A DNA stretch of 64,000 bases from NCBI RefSeq assembly GCF_910589235.1, contig NC_060967.1:186001-250000 (forward strand). The letters are read 5' to 3'. A model generated the notes under the pieces. That model was given only the letters and a program-made list of their open reading frames with translations. It did no database searches and was not told the origin of the DNA. Positions 38,926 through 53,200 of the stretch are shown here, piece after piece (position 1 is the first letter of the stretch; each line of letters opens with the position of its first letter). A program made the translations under genes and the position numbers. This DNA is from Vespa crabro. Lineage: Eukaryota; Arthropoda; Insecta; Hymenoptera; Vespidae.

Positions 38926-41900
38926 TTTTAGTTTATGTTAATTAATGCGTATTTAATATGTAATATTATGTATGTAACTAATATGTATTTAGTTAATCGT
39001 TAATTTTATATATATTCGATTTAATCGTTTCGGAGAATGTTCACGAAATTTCGACTTATAAAGAAACTGGACGTGTCGATACAAGGAACGAAAAAGGAAA
39101 GAGGCGAAAGTGTGCGGAGTTCGTGGTAAAGCCAAGGGGGAATTAATAATCAAGTCCAAGAAATTTTCGGAGATATTGAAAGTCTGAAAAAGTTTCGTAT
39201 GATCGTTGAAACCGCGATCTTTCTCTCTTTCTTTTCTTTTTCTCTTACGAAAGAGTATAAGCTTTATGCGAAGTGTCAATGGTATATAACATGCAAGAAG
39301 ATAAAAGAGAGAAAGAGAAAGAAAGAAATTGTAGGGTGTATAACGTGCGTGAGATCGTTCACGATGGTCGACCACAGGTGTTAGGAATTTCATACGTGAT
39401 CATCGACGTATCGTATTTACGATGTTGTCTCCTGAAGTTGCGGAGTTAAGCCTCTGGACCACCTCACTCTCTCTCTCTCTCTCTCTCTTTCTTTCTACTT
39501 TTCAATCCTCCGAACCACTACTTGCAGTACCTTCCCACCGTGAGAACGAACAAGCACATAATTCCTATATTTTCTCCGTTAACACAGGGTATATATGTAT
39601 AATACATATTTACACCAATCGCGTTTGAGCGCACGCGTTTATAGCCGCGTTTAACCATATATAGAAATGTGATACCGATTTAAAGGAACTGGGAGTGGGG
39701 TGGTTTTTATAAGTAAAAAAAAGAAATATAATAATAAAGTATAAAGCAATAAAATTCATTCCAACGTATCTCGTAATTTCCGTAATGATTCAATAATGAA
39801 GTAATTGAATTGCATCGAAATCGTGGTGCAATCGATTTATAAAAAAAGAAGAAAACAAAGAAATTATTATTATCCTTGTCCTTCGAATTGTGTGCCCAAG
39901 CGATTCGATTAATCGGTCGTTCGAACATAAGTTTATAACGTTTACTCGCTGACATATCTTACAACCGCCATTAAATATAATCGGTAAGAAAAACAGGTAT
40001 GGTGTACAGTAAGAAGAAAAAGGGTTAAAAAGAGAAAAAGAGAAAAAAATTTACCGATGAAATGGGTAACGTTTCTTAATACAAACGGAAGATCCTGTTG
40101 TTGAAATATTTCTTTCGTGAATCTTATATATGGTTACATATGTCTATATGTACTTATGTATTATATATATATATATGCGTAACGATTCATAAAAATAAAT
40201 ATATGAATAACGTTGGAACGGATCCGAAATACATACGTATATACATACATTTGATCCAAACGATTTGATCTATCAAGGAACGCGTGAACTTTTTTCATGG
40301 TGCACATTGAACGCGCGTCACGGTGCAACGCGTGTCCCGTGACAAATCGTTACCAGTAGATTTATCTTCCTTGCAAATAAACTCTCTTACCCGCGCATAT
40401 ACATATATATATATATATATGTGTGTATATGTACATATATATACAGAGTGTACCCAATGAAAAGTGTCCATCAGGATTATTACAAAGTCCAGTGATCTTT
40501 TTCGCTAAAAAAGAGATCGGAACAGGTCAATATTACTTTCGAGATGGACAAATCCTTATCATAAATTCACCTAATTTAAATTAAGCTCCCTAGAAAGGAT
40601 GACGAAGCTCTCCCAGCCAATCTCAAAAATTTTAATTTACAAATTCAGATCATTTTCAACGATATCGACAACGGATGAACGTAACTACTCAAGTAAACGA
40701 AAGTAGGATTCTCCGAATGTCCATATTATGCGACAGAAAGTGTGGATCAATAATCTTATTACCCAAGATACAAACCCACGCATTCGAACAAAATAAACTG
40801 GATGTATTGCAGAATGTTCGACGTAACTCCGAGTGAAAACTTTTTTTTATTACTTTACCGAACTCGACAATATAAATATTATGAACATTTAATGGAATAA
40901 AAGTCGTTTTCAACCTGAAAATTTCGTGACTTATTTTATCAAAAAAGAAAAAAAAAAAAAGCAACATCGTAAATAAAAATTAAAGGACGAATATTCGAAC
41001 GACGTACCACTTGAATTCTGTCGCCGTTTAAAATTATCGATAGGGTAGTTGCCCTAATTTGTGATAAAGAGCTATTCACCTCGAAAACAAGATTGATCTT
41101 GTTCATTGGGATATTAAAAAAAAATCAAATCAAATCACTAAATCTCGTATCGTCCTTCTGATGATGTAGAATTTTCATTGGGTACACTCTGTATATATTT
41201 ACTCGTCTGTATAAGCATCCGCGTTGGCTACATACACGTCGATCACGAAACGTGTCCTTCGAGCTCGCGTACAGGTTGCCAAGAGAGAAGTGAATGCAAA
41301 GTAATGCTGAGATAGTTCGGATCACTCGATCCTGACTCTCGATCTATCGCGTCGAAGTCTGTCTCGTAAATCGTAGATCGATTCACGAGACAGACTTCGA
41401 CGCGATTAGACGGCATCGTATATATTCCGGAAGTCGAGATTATCATACCAACTGTCCACTTTTATTATTCCCCACGTAGTCGACGGGCTTGTTGTAAGTT
41501 GAGAGGAGTGTTTAATTTAATATTTAAGGGTTTACATCGTACAACGAGGAACAAAGTTATTAGCAGAGTGTCAACGTTTAAAATCATTCTTGTTCTTCCT
41601 CCAACCATAATATAACACTATTGTATTCGTATTTAATTCTTATCAAATTCTACAAATTGAGAATTCTGATGTCGACTGAACTTTACAATGTCTTATACTG
41701 AGTCTACGAATAGTAAAAGGAAATCGTAAAAAGATTCGAATTGTTTTTATATAGAATACGTAGAAAACATTAATTTTCTGATCCAATGCAGAACAGTAAG
41801 GAATTGCTACTCTTTATTTTTTCATAACTATAAATGATGACAATGTCATTTCATTTTAATAGTTTCGTTAATTTCATTAAGAATAAAAAAAGCAAAGAAG

Positions 41901-44900
41901 AGAAAAACAATCGTCAACTTTTTACGTAGAAGAACGTAAACCTTTTGACAAAATCGTATCGAGCATGGCAATCAGTTTTCGGAACTATTCCTCGTATAAT
42001 CACTTTCATCTAACTTATCGTTTCGATTTAATCTTTCAAAACTTCAATTGTTAATCCTTGATTCGACGAACCGATTAAATAATTGTTCAATAGAAAACCG
42101 TTAATGAGAAAACGACCTCGTTGCCAGATTCGATAACTTTAATCACTCAACGATCGATATTATCACACTTGCGCAATGTTTATTATGCGTTCTATATATA
42201 CTCCATATCTCTCTCTCTCTCTTGATTCGTCTCACAAAAGCAAAAGTGAGAAAGATAGATACATAGAGAGAGAGAGAGAGATTGCACGGACTCATAAAGC
42301 TTTTCTCCTTTATCTGAAACGCACCAAACGTTAAATGAACGAACGGACAGACGAACGATTTTACGGACAGTTTTATTTGACTTTTGAAAGCGCAATGAAA
42401 ATTAATGAAAAAGAAAAGAGAAGAGAAGAAGAAGAAGAAAGAAACGAGAGGAAAAAAAATTAGAGGAATCAAAAAAAACAAAGAGAGAGAGAGAGAGAAT
42501 TATACACGCTCGCTTGTAGGGAAAAGAGAAGTTAATAATAACATTTGAGAACGTGGTGAACATAGGATTTTAAACGACCAACGGGTTCGAGAACTAAGAA
42601 GGGCACCACCGGACAGGAGGGAAGAGAAAAGGAAAAGAAGAGAATGTCACGAACGGCGCCAGCTTGGTCCGCGCCTATAACGCAATATGGCTCTTTCTAC
42701 TTGGACAGTGAGGAAAGAAAGAGAGAGAGAGAGAGAAGGGCGCGTTATGCACCCTCCCCAATCCTCCCCACCTCATCCCTCACCGTCACCCCTCGCTTCT
42801 CTGAGTGATCACGAAAGCGCATACATAAAACGCGTGTGAACGCACGTATTTATATTTTCGCGCTTGCTAATCCAACAACCGACGCAGTAACCGGCGCAGC
42901 AACCGTCGCTACGACGTTACATTAACATTCGCCTCGAGAAACGAGCGTAGGATTTTCAGAGAGACAGAGAGAGAGAGAGAGAGACGTATTAATAGATTTC
43001 CAATAACCGTTTCGCGAATACGGTTAGAAACCGTCGTTTCTATTTAACGATTCGCTTGCAAATAGAGGGAGAAAATAAAAAAAACTAAAATAGAAAAGAA
43101 AGGAAGGAAGGAAGGAAGAAGAGAAAGAAAGAAAAAAATCAGAGTCGATGAAGGGAAAGAGAGAAATCCTATAATTGTTTCGTTCGTTCAGTCAATTCAT
43201 CGTTACATCTGTCAAATGCAAATAAACTGTTCGTTTCTACGTATTATCTTCGTTTTAATCGATCGATCAAAGCGATTGACATTGTTCGAATAACATTTGC
43301 CAGAGTAAAAATGATTTCTTTCTCCGATAGCATCTCTGCATAATGCGTTTATTATCATGAAAAATTGGTTTCCATTGAATTATCTGATACAGAAGAAATA
43401 TTGGTACTCATTTCTGTACGATTTAATATTGGAAAATGAAAAGGGGAAAATATTAAATGTTACGATACTACTACTACTATATTTCGCGTAAAAAAAGTTA
43501 TTTACCTTCTCGTTGATAATATTATTTATTAGGAGAAAATATAAAAGAGTGTAATAGATACACTCTTATAGAACAAAGAAATAGAATAGAATAAAAAAAA
43601 TAGAATAGAACAAAATAAATATTTTTGTGTTATCCAATAGAATATTCCTTATCGATTCTTATCAATTAGCTCTTCACGTTTTCGCGTGAACGACTATTTC
43701 ATGTGGACGACATTGTTGTGTTTGCTTTAATAGTTCTAAATATTACCACCATATATTGCAGCCCTTTCTTGTGAAAATATAATGCACACGTCTCATATTC
43801 TATATCGTTACCCTATCACATTTAATTACCATCCACATAGTATACTATCGTAAATGCAATTTAATGTAAGGTAGACCTAAGCAAGTTGACACGTTTTTCA
43901 GTTTTTAATCTTTGTAAATATTTGTTTGAGAATTAATTACTTAATCAAAAAAACAAAAATATGCCTCAAACTTCTTCTATTTACTTTACTTACTCTTAAG
44001 AGAAACTTTTGAAAGAATATAAATTGGATAGTATTTACTTTCATGATATCTAAGATGTATTTATTTATTCCAATACGGGATAAAGTCGTGAATTATTTTC
44101 GAATATTTTTATATTATTTTTCAACATTTGAATATTATTTTAAATATTCCAATCGTTTTATAATAAATATATACCTGATATAATTGAAAGAAATATAAAG
44201 AAAGTGAACAATAAAAAAATTAATCACTTTTCAAGCATGAGTCAGAATAAATTAATGTAATAAATAAGTCAGAATAAATTAGTCTTTGACGCATTTCATA
44301 TGAACCGATTTCATACAAGATACCCACATAAATTAATTCTTCAGCTTGATCGGATTTTAATAATGATTCATTCATATCGTGTGCAGATTATTATTAGCTT
44401 CTCTTTAATGAAATTTTTTTTTTTTTTCATATTTTTCTTATCACTGCAAAAAGCCTTCATTTTTTTTTTTTTTAATTGATAAGCCGTATCAATATGACCT
44501 AGAGACAGCGGCGTATCAATATACTCCGCAGGAAATCGTTGTATGAAAACATTAAAAAGAAATAGTTAAAAAAAAAAGTGCATATAAACAAAATAAGAAA
44601 ACGTAATTATCTTATCGTCGAACGATTTCTAATTTTCTATAGTCTCTTTTGGGACGGATTGAAAGGCCAAAACGGGGATATTTATTTTCCTTTATTTTGT
44701 TTTGTTTTTTTTTTTTTTTTCTTTCTTTTTATTATATAAAAAGGAAAACGATTGAATAACAACCATTATCGTCAGTAATAAACTGTCTGTCGTATTAAAA
44801 TAGATAAACAATAAACTTAAAACATCTGATCGAGCAATATATATGTCCGGATAATTTCAATTTATCAACTACAGTTCGGCCCTGTATCAATTTGTCCCGG

Positions 44901-47441
44901 TCTCTCTTTCCCCTCCTACCCTCCCAACCCCCAAACGAATTCCATTATTTTTTCCAAAGGATCAAACAGGTGGCAATGTATATGACCGTACACATACATT
45001 CAACGTCGTAAATCAGATATTCCACATTCCTTACCTTTCATGGGGTGTAACCTATGTGAGATCGTTGATACGCGAATCCTAAGTAAGAATCTGACTACTT
45101 TGGCGAGTCCAATTAATTAACAGATTATGGTTAGATTACTAAATGTCCGGAAGAACGTATTAAGAGTAATGGGAGTATTTTATGGGATGAAAATAAAATC
45201 TCTATTATCGATTTTATTAGCTATCAGTCGTTGGCACTCCTGTTTCTCGTTTCTAAGCGTTAAACTCTCGTGAGAAATTATATAGTTAAGTATGAGTGTA
45301 ATATATAAAATGCGTATCGCGAAGCTTCGTAAGTACGTAGACGGGGCCTGGCGGCATCTAACACGTGGGCAGAACGATCTACGGCCCACGGTTTTTCGCG
45401 GCCGCAACTAAAAAGCAAAGCAAAGCGAAACGAAATGAAACGAGCGAACGAGCGAACGAGTGTTAGAAACTGTCCTCCTGGCCTTCCTTTCCAAGTCAGC
45501 CGTTGTATCATTTCATTTTCTAACTTTGTTTACGTATTACGTGGTTAGATCAGAACATTTAATTAAACTTCTATTTGTTTATTCGATCAATATTATTATT
45601 AATATTAACTATAGATAGATATAAATTAAATGATCACTATATGTGTATACATACTGTGTATATATAGGGTAACCCACGGAAATGAAAGAGACGATTGAAA
45701 TTGGAAAAAAAATGTTATTGGTCGTAAATATCAGACCATGTGCATAATATGCAAATAATTTTATACACTTCTGTGCATCAAAAAAATACAACTTTTCTTT
45801 TTTTTAATGGAAACCTATATTTTTGGCTGCATCAGTCGATGAAGTTTTTCTATGTTCTATATAATAAAAAAAAAAAAAAAAAAAAAAAACTGGATTAGTT
45901 TTCTAAATTTTTTTCGATAAACATGAACCGGCTGCTAATATTAATCATTACTATTAATGTAGGATTAAGATTCTCATTATTCGTAGTATTACCTATTGAT
46001 TAACACTCTATAACAGATCTAAATAATTCAGAAAAATTTAACTTCCTAACGTGTAAGTTTAGGGGTATAAGTATACTTTTACGTAGAGCATAAAAAACTG
46101 CATGGACTGGTCCAGTCAAAAATATAAGTTTTCATTTAAAAGAAAAAAAAATCTATAGTAGAATTTTTCCAATTCACCGATGCACGAAAGCGCATAAAAT
46201 TATTAGCGTAATATGCACCGTTTGATACCATTTCTCTATCAGTCGTTGATTTAACTTTGATTTATAACATTTCTTTTTATTTTCAATCGTTCAAGAGATA
46301 CAGCAGCTGTTCCATTTGCGTGGGTCACCCAATATATACATATATATATATACATTATATATATGTATGAATATTTTGATCAGTATTTAAATTTTTCCTC
46401 TCTTTTTCTTTTTTTCTTTTCATTATTTATTTTGCAGATTTACGATCTACTCTATTCTACAGAGTAATAAGAAAATGTGCTGCGAGGCATTTTACTTGAT
46501 ACAAAATACTGTCCTTCAACAGTTCAACTGCTAATTATTATTTGGGCAGGATCTCTGGCCAATTTTTTTTCGAGTCATCTTCTTTTACTTTCGACTGGTT
46601 CGTTAATTCTTTAATAACGGGATTACTGATGATCTGTATTTATAAATATTTTGATCGATATTTATAATAAAATATGAGTACGTAATATAAGCGGTCAGTA
46701 CAAGTATAATAATTAAGTATCAGGGTTGAGTCTATGTTTATTATAAATACTGATCATCTATTTTAAAATACCTTGTAAAATAAATGATCGATATGTATGA
46801 ATATTTTGATCCGTATTAATAATAAGGTATGACTACGTAATATTCAACGATATACATGTATAAATAATTAAGTTTGTCTGAAGATTGTTTGTCTGAATTT
46901 ATCGTAAATGCAAATCACCTATTTAAAGTAAATTATATAATAAATGATTAATATATATAAATATTTTGATCGGTATTTATAATAAAATATCAGTAAGTAA
47001 TATTTAATCTATATATATATTACAAATATCGATTATTTTAAAATAAAATATAAAATAGATGCTATATATGAGAGATAGAGTTGATCGATCATCACCTATA
47101 TATGTATATATTACAAATACAGATCATTTATTAAAGATATCGATTAAAAATATTTAAAACATTGACTCGATAAATAGCAACCATTTAAATATTCGTTTTA
47201 AGGATTAGCCTAAGAACAGATCCCGGAAACGATCGCGATCGACTTTAACGGAGAAAGTAGAGAGATTTTTCACAGGAGAAAGCATTTCTCTTCCTTTACA
47301 AGGGGAGCCGATGTGTCGTTCGAAGAATTTCTTATTGGAATCGTCGTAGTCGATTTGTTTCGTTTCTTTTTTTATTACCATTATCGTCATCATTACTTTT
47401 CTTCGTATTATAATTGCTTTTTCTTTTTATCATTATTATTA

Positions 47442-47488
<47 letters not shown>

Positions 47489-49704
47489 GGTTATTAGTAT
47501 TCTATTATTACTCCAGACGCAAGCTCTCTCAGGTGCAGAAATTTGCCGTAGGACGTTTCGAAAGCTCGCAAGACCCGTCCGTATTCGTCCGAGCGTGCGC
47601 GACGGCGCCACGATTTACATTCCTATTTATTTCTCGTGCACGCCTAACGTCACGTCGCTGGATCACAGCTTATCGAATTGCTCGCGGCAGCGTTGAAAGG
47701 TAGAAAGGAAGAAAAAAGGAAAAGAAAAAGTAGAAAGAAAGAAGAAATAATAAAAAAAAAAAATATATATATATATAGAGAGAGAGAAGAGAGAGAGAGA
47801 GAATCCATAGATATCCGATGCAATATCTCAAAACTGGTTGTATTATAATTGCAAAAAAACTTATTGAGAAAAAAGAAAAATGTGCATCCCACTGAATTAG
47901 CTTCGAAGTGTATGTAAACATCTCTTTTATTATTTTTTTATCTTTTTTTTATTGCATATTCACAAAGTAATAGTCATCGACTCTTTCATTCCATCAATTT
48001 GTTAAACAATCGTCCATTTGGGTAATATTTTGAAGTCTGTTAGCGCTAAACAAGATTATTGACTCTCAACTCGTCAAAATACACAACCATAATACGAGTC
48101 CATTAATCAAATCATTATGATGTCACGATTGTCTCGTTGACGATGCATAGTAGCTGATTTTTTACCAGACACAATTTTAATTGCAAATTGCCAGTAGTAT
48201 ATAATTTAGCAAAAAATAATTATAGGTATTTATTTAAGAAAAAAAAAGAAACTGTATTGACCTTTATAACGCAAAAAGGTTACGAGTAATAAGACAAACA
48301 GAAAAAAATAAGAAATTTTTTACACGCAGTTTTTAGCTGCCTCATTGTTAGTGCCAGCGCAAATTTCTCTTATTAAACTTTCTTGCGACCAACAACCGGT
48401 CATGAGATATTTACTCGGACGTCTATGAACAGGCGTGTATGTCTATTCGTACACGCACAGCTTTCTGAACTCTCCTTTTGAACATTTTCTGAACTATCGA
48501 TCGCATAAGTACAAACGTGGATTCCTTTTGTCCAAGAATGGATATGAAATGGACATGAATGAACATTGTCAAAGATACCGTAAGCATGCCATTTAAAGAG
48601 CGGATGAATGAAATTAATTCCCTATGTACATACCATACGTCCATTGTATGTAATGGCGCTAGATCCATAATTCAAGTCTTCGATCATCCGGAATAAAATC
48701 ACGAGAGCTCAACGAAACGAGCGAGAGTGTCTTGTTAATTGTTAATTAACATCGGTTCTAATGTAAATCAACCTCTTTGCTTACATATATATTTATGTTC
48801 TCATCGTTCTTCATCCGTTCTATTAACTGTGCCGAGATTACTTTATTATTAAATTATTTGTTGTTTGGTATCTCTCTCTCTCTCTCTCTCTCTCAATTCG
48901 TTAAAGTTGGATCTTAGAGTTTGATATCTCTCTCTCAACTCGTTAAAGTTAGATATCAGGGTTCCGTTAAAAATAACGTAAATTAATGAAAAAATAACTA
49001 ATCGAGGAGAAGTCATCGTAGTTGGATCACTCAGCAAGGGGTAAGAGAGTATTTGTTCACTGAGCAGGAAGCAATCTGTTTCAATATGGCCACTCGTAGG
49101 ACATAAGTAGCGTACTTAGAGTACTATCTACTTATGTACACGACTCACTTATCTCCTACGCTTTGTTAACCATTCAATTGATAGCTAACCGAGGACGCGG
49201 CGCTTGCTTGGTCTTTTTTTGAAGATTTTCTACGATGTATCGATCGATCGATCGGTTCATCTAAACAGATCGTTAACAAATCTAACCGTATAATATAATA
49301 ATAAAATACATTTGGTATCGTTAACGTGACATATTCGAGAATAAACGATAAAGAAATTAAGATTCTCGTGCGGTTTGATAAATCATGAAGGTTAACGCGA
49401 GGTCACGTTATCTCTATACGTGAATTAATAATACAAATCGATATCGGCGTCATAGAGGCGATCGTCGTAAAATCAATGGAAATTAACCTATCGACACGAG
49501 CGATTTCCAATGCTCGCATTCACGTTGAGTTGACGGTGACGCTAACGAGCCTGCATGCGACGGTTGCAATAAATTGAACGTCGCCTACCATGCCAGTCAC
49601 ACCTGCGAATCGAGATTATGCACCTAGCTTTTGATAAATCTTTAACCCTTCTTTTTTTTCTTCTTCCTTAGATCGCCAAGAATGTGCGTGCTCTTCTAAC
49701 TGTC

Positions 49705-49755
<51 letters not shown>

Positions 49756-50227
49756 CATGCAATTCTAATATACATAATGCTAAATGAGCTTTGAAGAATG
49801 GTGTTGCAAATGTCATAGAAGAATATCAACGTGTCCACACTTATCGAGTTTCTCGTAAATTTCTTTTTCTGTTTTTTCTTTTAATTTTTACTTGTGAAAT
49901 CCAAGTAACAAGTGATTACTCGATTATAGGTTTGAGCTTCGTGAAAATATATGTTATTAAAATTTTGGAAAGAAATTTGACAGATCGTTGCAGTATATGT
50001 TGTTAGTATGAGAACGCATGCAAACACACATACGTGGTCAAACATATGCAATACGTATAGATCCATAGGGCTACACGTGGGCGAAAGATCCGCGGTATGA
50101 AAAGATCTTATTAATTGGCACGCAACTGCCCGCACTCGCACTTATATTCCACTTAAATAATAATTACTTGGTGGAACTATCGCACGGCGGTTGCGCCCAC
50201 GTAGGCGCCGTTTATGCTTCGTTGCAG

Positions 50228-50284
<57 letters not shown>

Positions 50285-53200
50285 CCCTCCTCCCTTTCTT
50301 TATTCCTTATTTTTCTCGTTCTCATTCTGTCGTCGCTCTTTCGCGTTACTTCTACTTATTCAGGTGGATACAGTTAATCTATTGGAATTTATATTATTTT
50401 TCATTGAAATCTTTTTTCTTCTTTCATTCTTTTCTTTTCCTTTTCTTTTGCAATCAACATGAAATAGAGATTTTTCTTTTTAGATAGACCATAGGGATAA
50501 TATCTTTCATTCAGTCATATAATTTTATTTTTTCAGAGACAATCTCTATCGCTTAACGTTGACGTCTCTAACACCTTTGGAACACGCCTCCTGGACCGCG
50601 CCAGAAGACAAAATAAATACTTGTCAGAATAAGGGCCAAAGCCCCGAGGATTGTCACAATTACATAAAGGTACTTCTCAGCAATGGCAAGAGTCTATTCA
50701 CCTGTGGTACTTATGCGTTCAGTCCTTGGTGCACCTGGAGAGAGGTAAGATTTATTGAAATTATCAAATTGTTTTACTTAATCATATAGCAGTCGGATCA
50801 AGTTCAATATCTGCTTAGAAATCGAATTCTATGTCAATAGAAAACGTTAAAAAGAATCGAACCTTTCACGAGTAATACTCAATTTTTAAGTTTTAGTAAG
50901 ATGCGGTTAGCTAAGTGAAACATTGTATCGGAGATTTAATGTATTATAATCTCGGTTGAGAATGAGAGGTTAATTGAAAAGAAAAGACTATCGCAGACTA
51001 TAGGCTCTAATGAATAGGAATAGGATCAAGTTCAATATGTATTATTTATGAATCCGAATCAATTTCAATAACCAAGTTTCATTTAATGGGTTTCTATTGT
51101 TACTCGAAGGTCGGTAGAGTTACAATGAATAATTTTAGAATGAGAATACCTGTAAATTCGATAACATTAAAAATATTCGAACCTTTCACAAGTAGTCCTC
51201 AAATCTTAAGTTCTGGAAAGATGCGGACAGCTGATTGAATATTGTATCGGAATTTTACTGTATCATGATCTCAATTGAGAACTAACAATGAGAGATTAGT
51301 TAAAAAGAAAAGACTATCACAGACTATAGGCTCTAATGATTAGGAATAGGATCAAGTTCAATATATATTTATGAATCCAAATCAATTTCAATAACCAAGT
51401 TTCATTCAATGGGTTTCGATTGCTACTCTAAGCCAATAAGTGATTATATTTGCAGTATAAACATTATGCATAAGTTACTTTCAAACTTTAGAACGAGAGT
51501 ACTTGTAAATTCGAAAACGTGCTTGTAAGTAATTAGACGTTAAAGAGATTCAAATTTGTTACAAATAGTATTGAAATTTGAGTAGGATGCTGATTGCATC
51601 ATTAAACATTATACATTAACTTTAATCTCTCGGATTCACGAGAACGTATTATTCATAAAAGGTTCGAATGAGCTTACGCTTCCGAAAAGATTTATCAAAC
51701 AAAAACAGTTCGATTTTATTTCGTCTGTGTTAGAGTTTACTCGAAATTATTGTTTTTATTTGTTCTGTAAAGTATTCATGAAACATTCTAAATCATGCAA
51801 TTAAATTCGATAGTATATTTATAATGTACTTTATCCCATCCATAATTATGAATTACTCGTATAAATGTTCATTCGATAATATTTTCCAATGAAGATCGAG
51901 AATATAACGAGTGTGACGAGCGAAATGTCAGGCGTAGCGATGTGTCCGTATTCACCCCACGCCAACGTCACTGCACTTTTGGCTAGAGGTCCATCCGGCG
52001 GACTCTTCGCTGGCGCGCCAACTGATTTTTCTGGTTCCGATCCTGCGATCTATAGGACTCTCGCATCACCAAATCTCAGGACTCATCAGTACGATTCCAG
52101 GTAACAGAATTGGTGTTCTATTGCAATTTGAATGGAATTTACGTACTTACCTACACCTAGAAAGTTTCAAAAATGAAAAATTTAATCACTCGTACCTTTT
52201 TATTAAATGAAAAGATTAAACATTTTTTATGTGCTGTTTTGATTGTTTTGCTTTTAAAATGCATTCCTTAAAAAGCACACTATCATACACTACCATACGT
52301 ATTTCATAATTCTTTTATTAATAAAAAAGAAATTATATGCAGATCATAAAAGTTGCCTCTTTTTGAATCCCTTAATGTTTCTCATTTAAGCCTTAACAAT
52401 CATACCGTTCATTGAAATTTGATTTCTTTCAGATGGCTGAACGATCCACAATTCGTTGGTAGCTTTGAGACCGAAGATCACGTGTACTTTCTGTTTCGTG
52501 AGACCGCAGTGGAGTATATCAATTGTGGGAAGGTAAAATCGATTTATTCACATTCCTTGTTATGTTTTTCCTTTTTCTCATTTCTTACGTACATTGTCGA
52601 CTACATCGTTGCGTGCCATTGCGTACAATTCTGAACAGCATGTCTAAGGAGGATTTAACGAAGCGTTTCACATTTTTCCTTGTAGAAAATATATTCGAGG
52701 ATAGCTCGGGTCTGCAAGAACGATCGAGGCGGACAGATCATGATGAAGGATGTCTGGATGACTTTCAGCAAAGCTCGCTTGAATTGTTCCCTTCCGGGCG
52801 AGTTCCCTTTCTATTACGATGAGATCCAGGGTGCTGTCTATCATCCCGAAGAAAGGATAGTCTACGCGACTTTCACGACTCCGATGTACGTTAAAAATCT
52901 GGATAATAATATTTCTTTTAAGTAAAAAGTAAAGAGGAAAGAGGAACGAAAGAAAACAAAAAATCTTATTAATGAAACGTTATTTTATGTCTGTTCATAA
53001 GTTGGGTACGAGGATGAATATGAGGGTAATATTACATAACAAAGTGTCGTATCATTCGCGCGAAGCTAATTTTTTGATAAATGAACGAGTAGAGAGATCG
53101 AGCGAGCGTGCGAGAGAGAGAGAACGCTTTTGAATCTTCTTTTTGCTATAGTAAATCGTCGTTTTTACAGTAACGGCATAGCTGGCTCGGCGATCTGTGC

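Larger units (their letters stand above)
35250..50536 (+). other. Sema5c intron 2 (15.3 kb)
   Basis: Runs from donor GTAAAC to acceptor TTTTTTCAG. No other gene is supported. Contents include a (GA)n array (35641-35692), (ATCG)n near 38078-38102, a GC-richer block at 42.64-42.92 kb, two TA-flanked elements (40.4 and 45.7 kb), a perfect long stem-loop at 41.35 kb, a repeat array at 46.34-47.15 kb, a (TTA)n run (47454-47487) and a CpG-rich patch at 47.56-47.69 kb. Confidence 0.8.
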
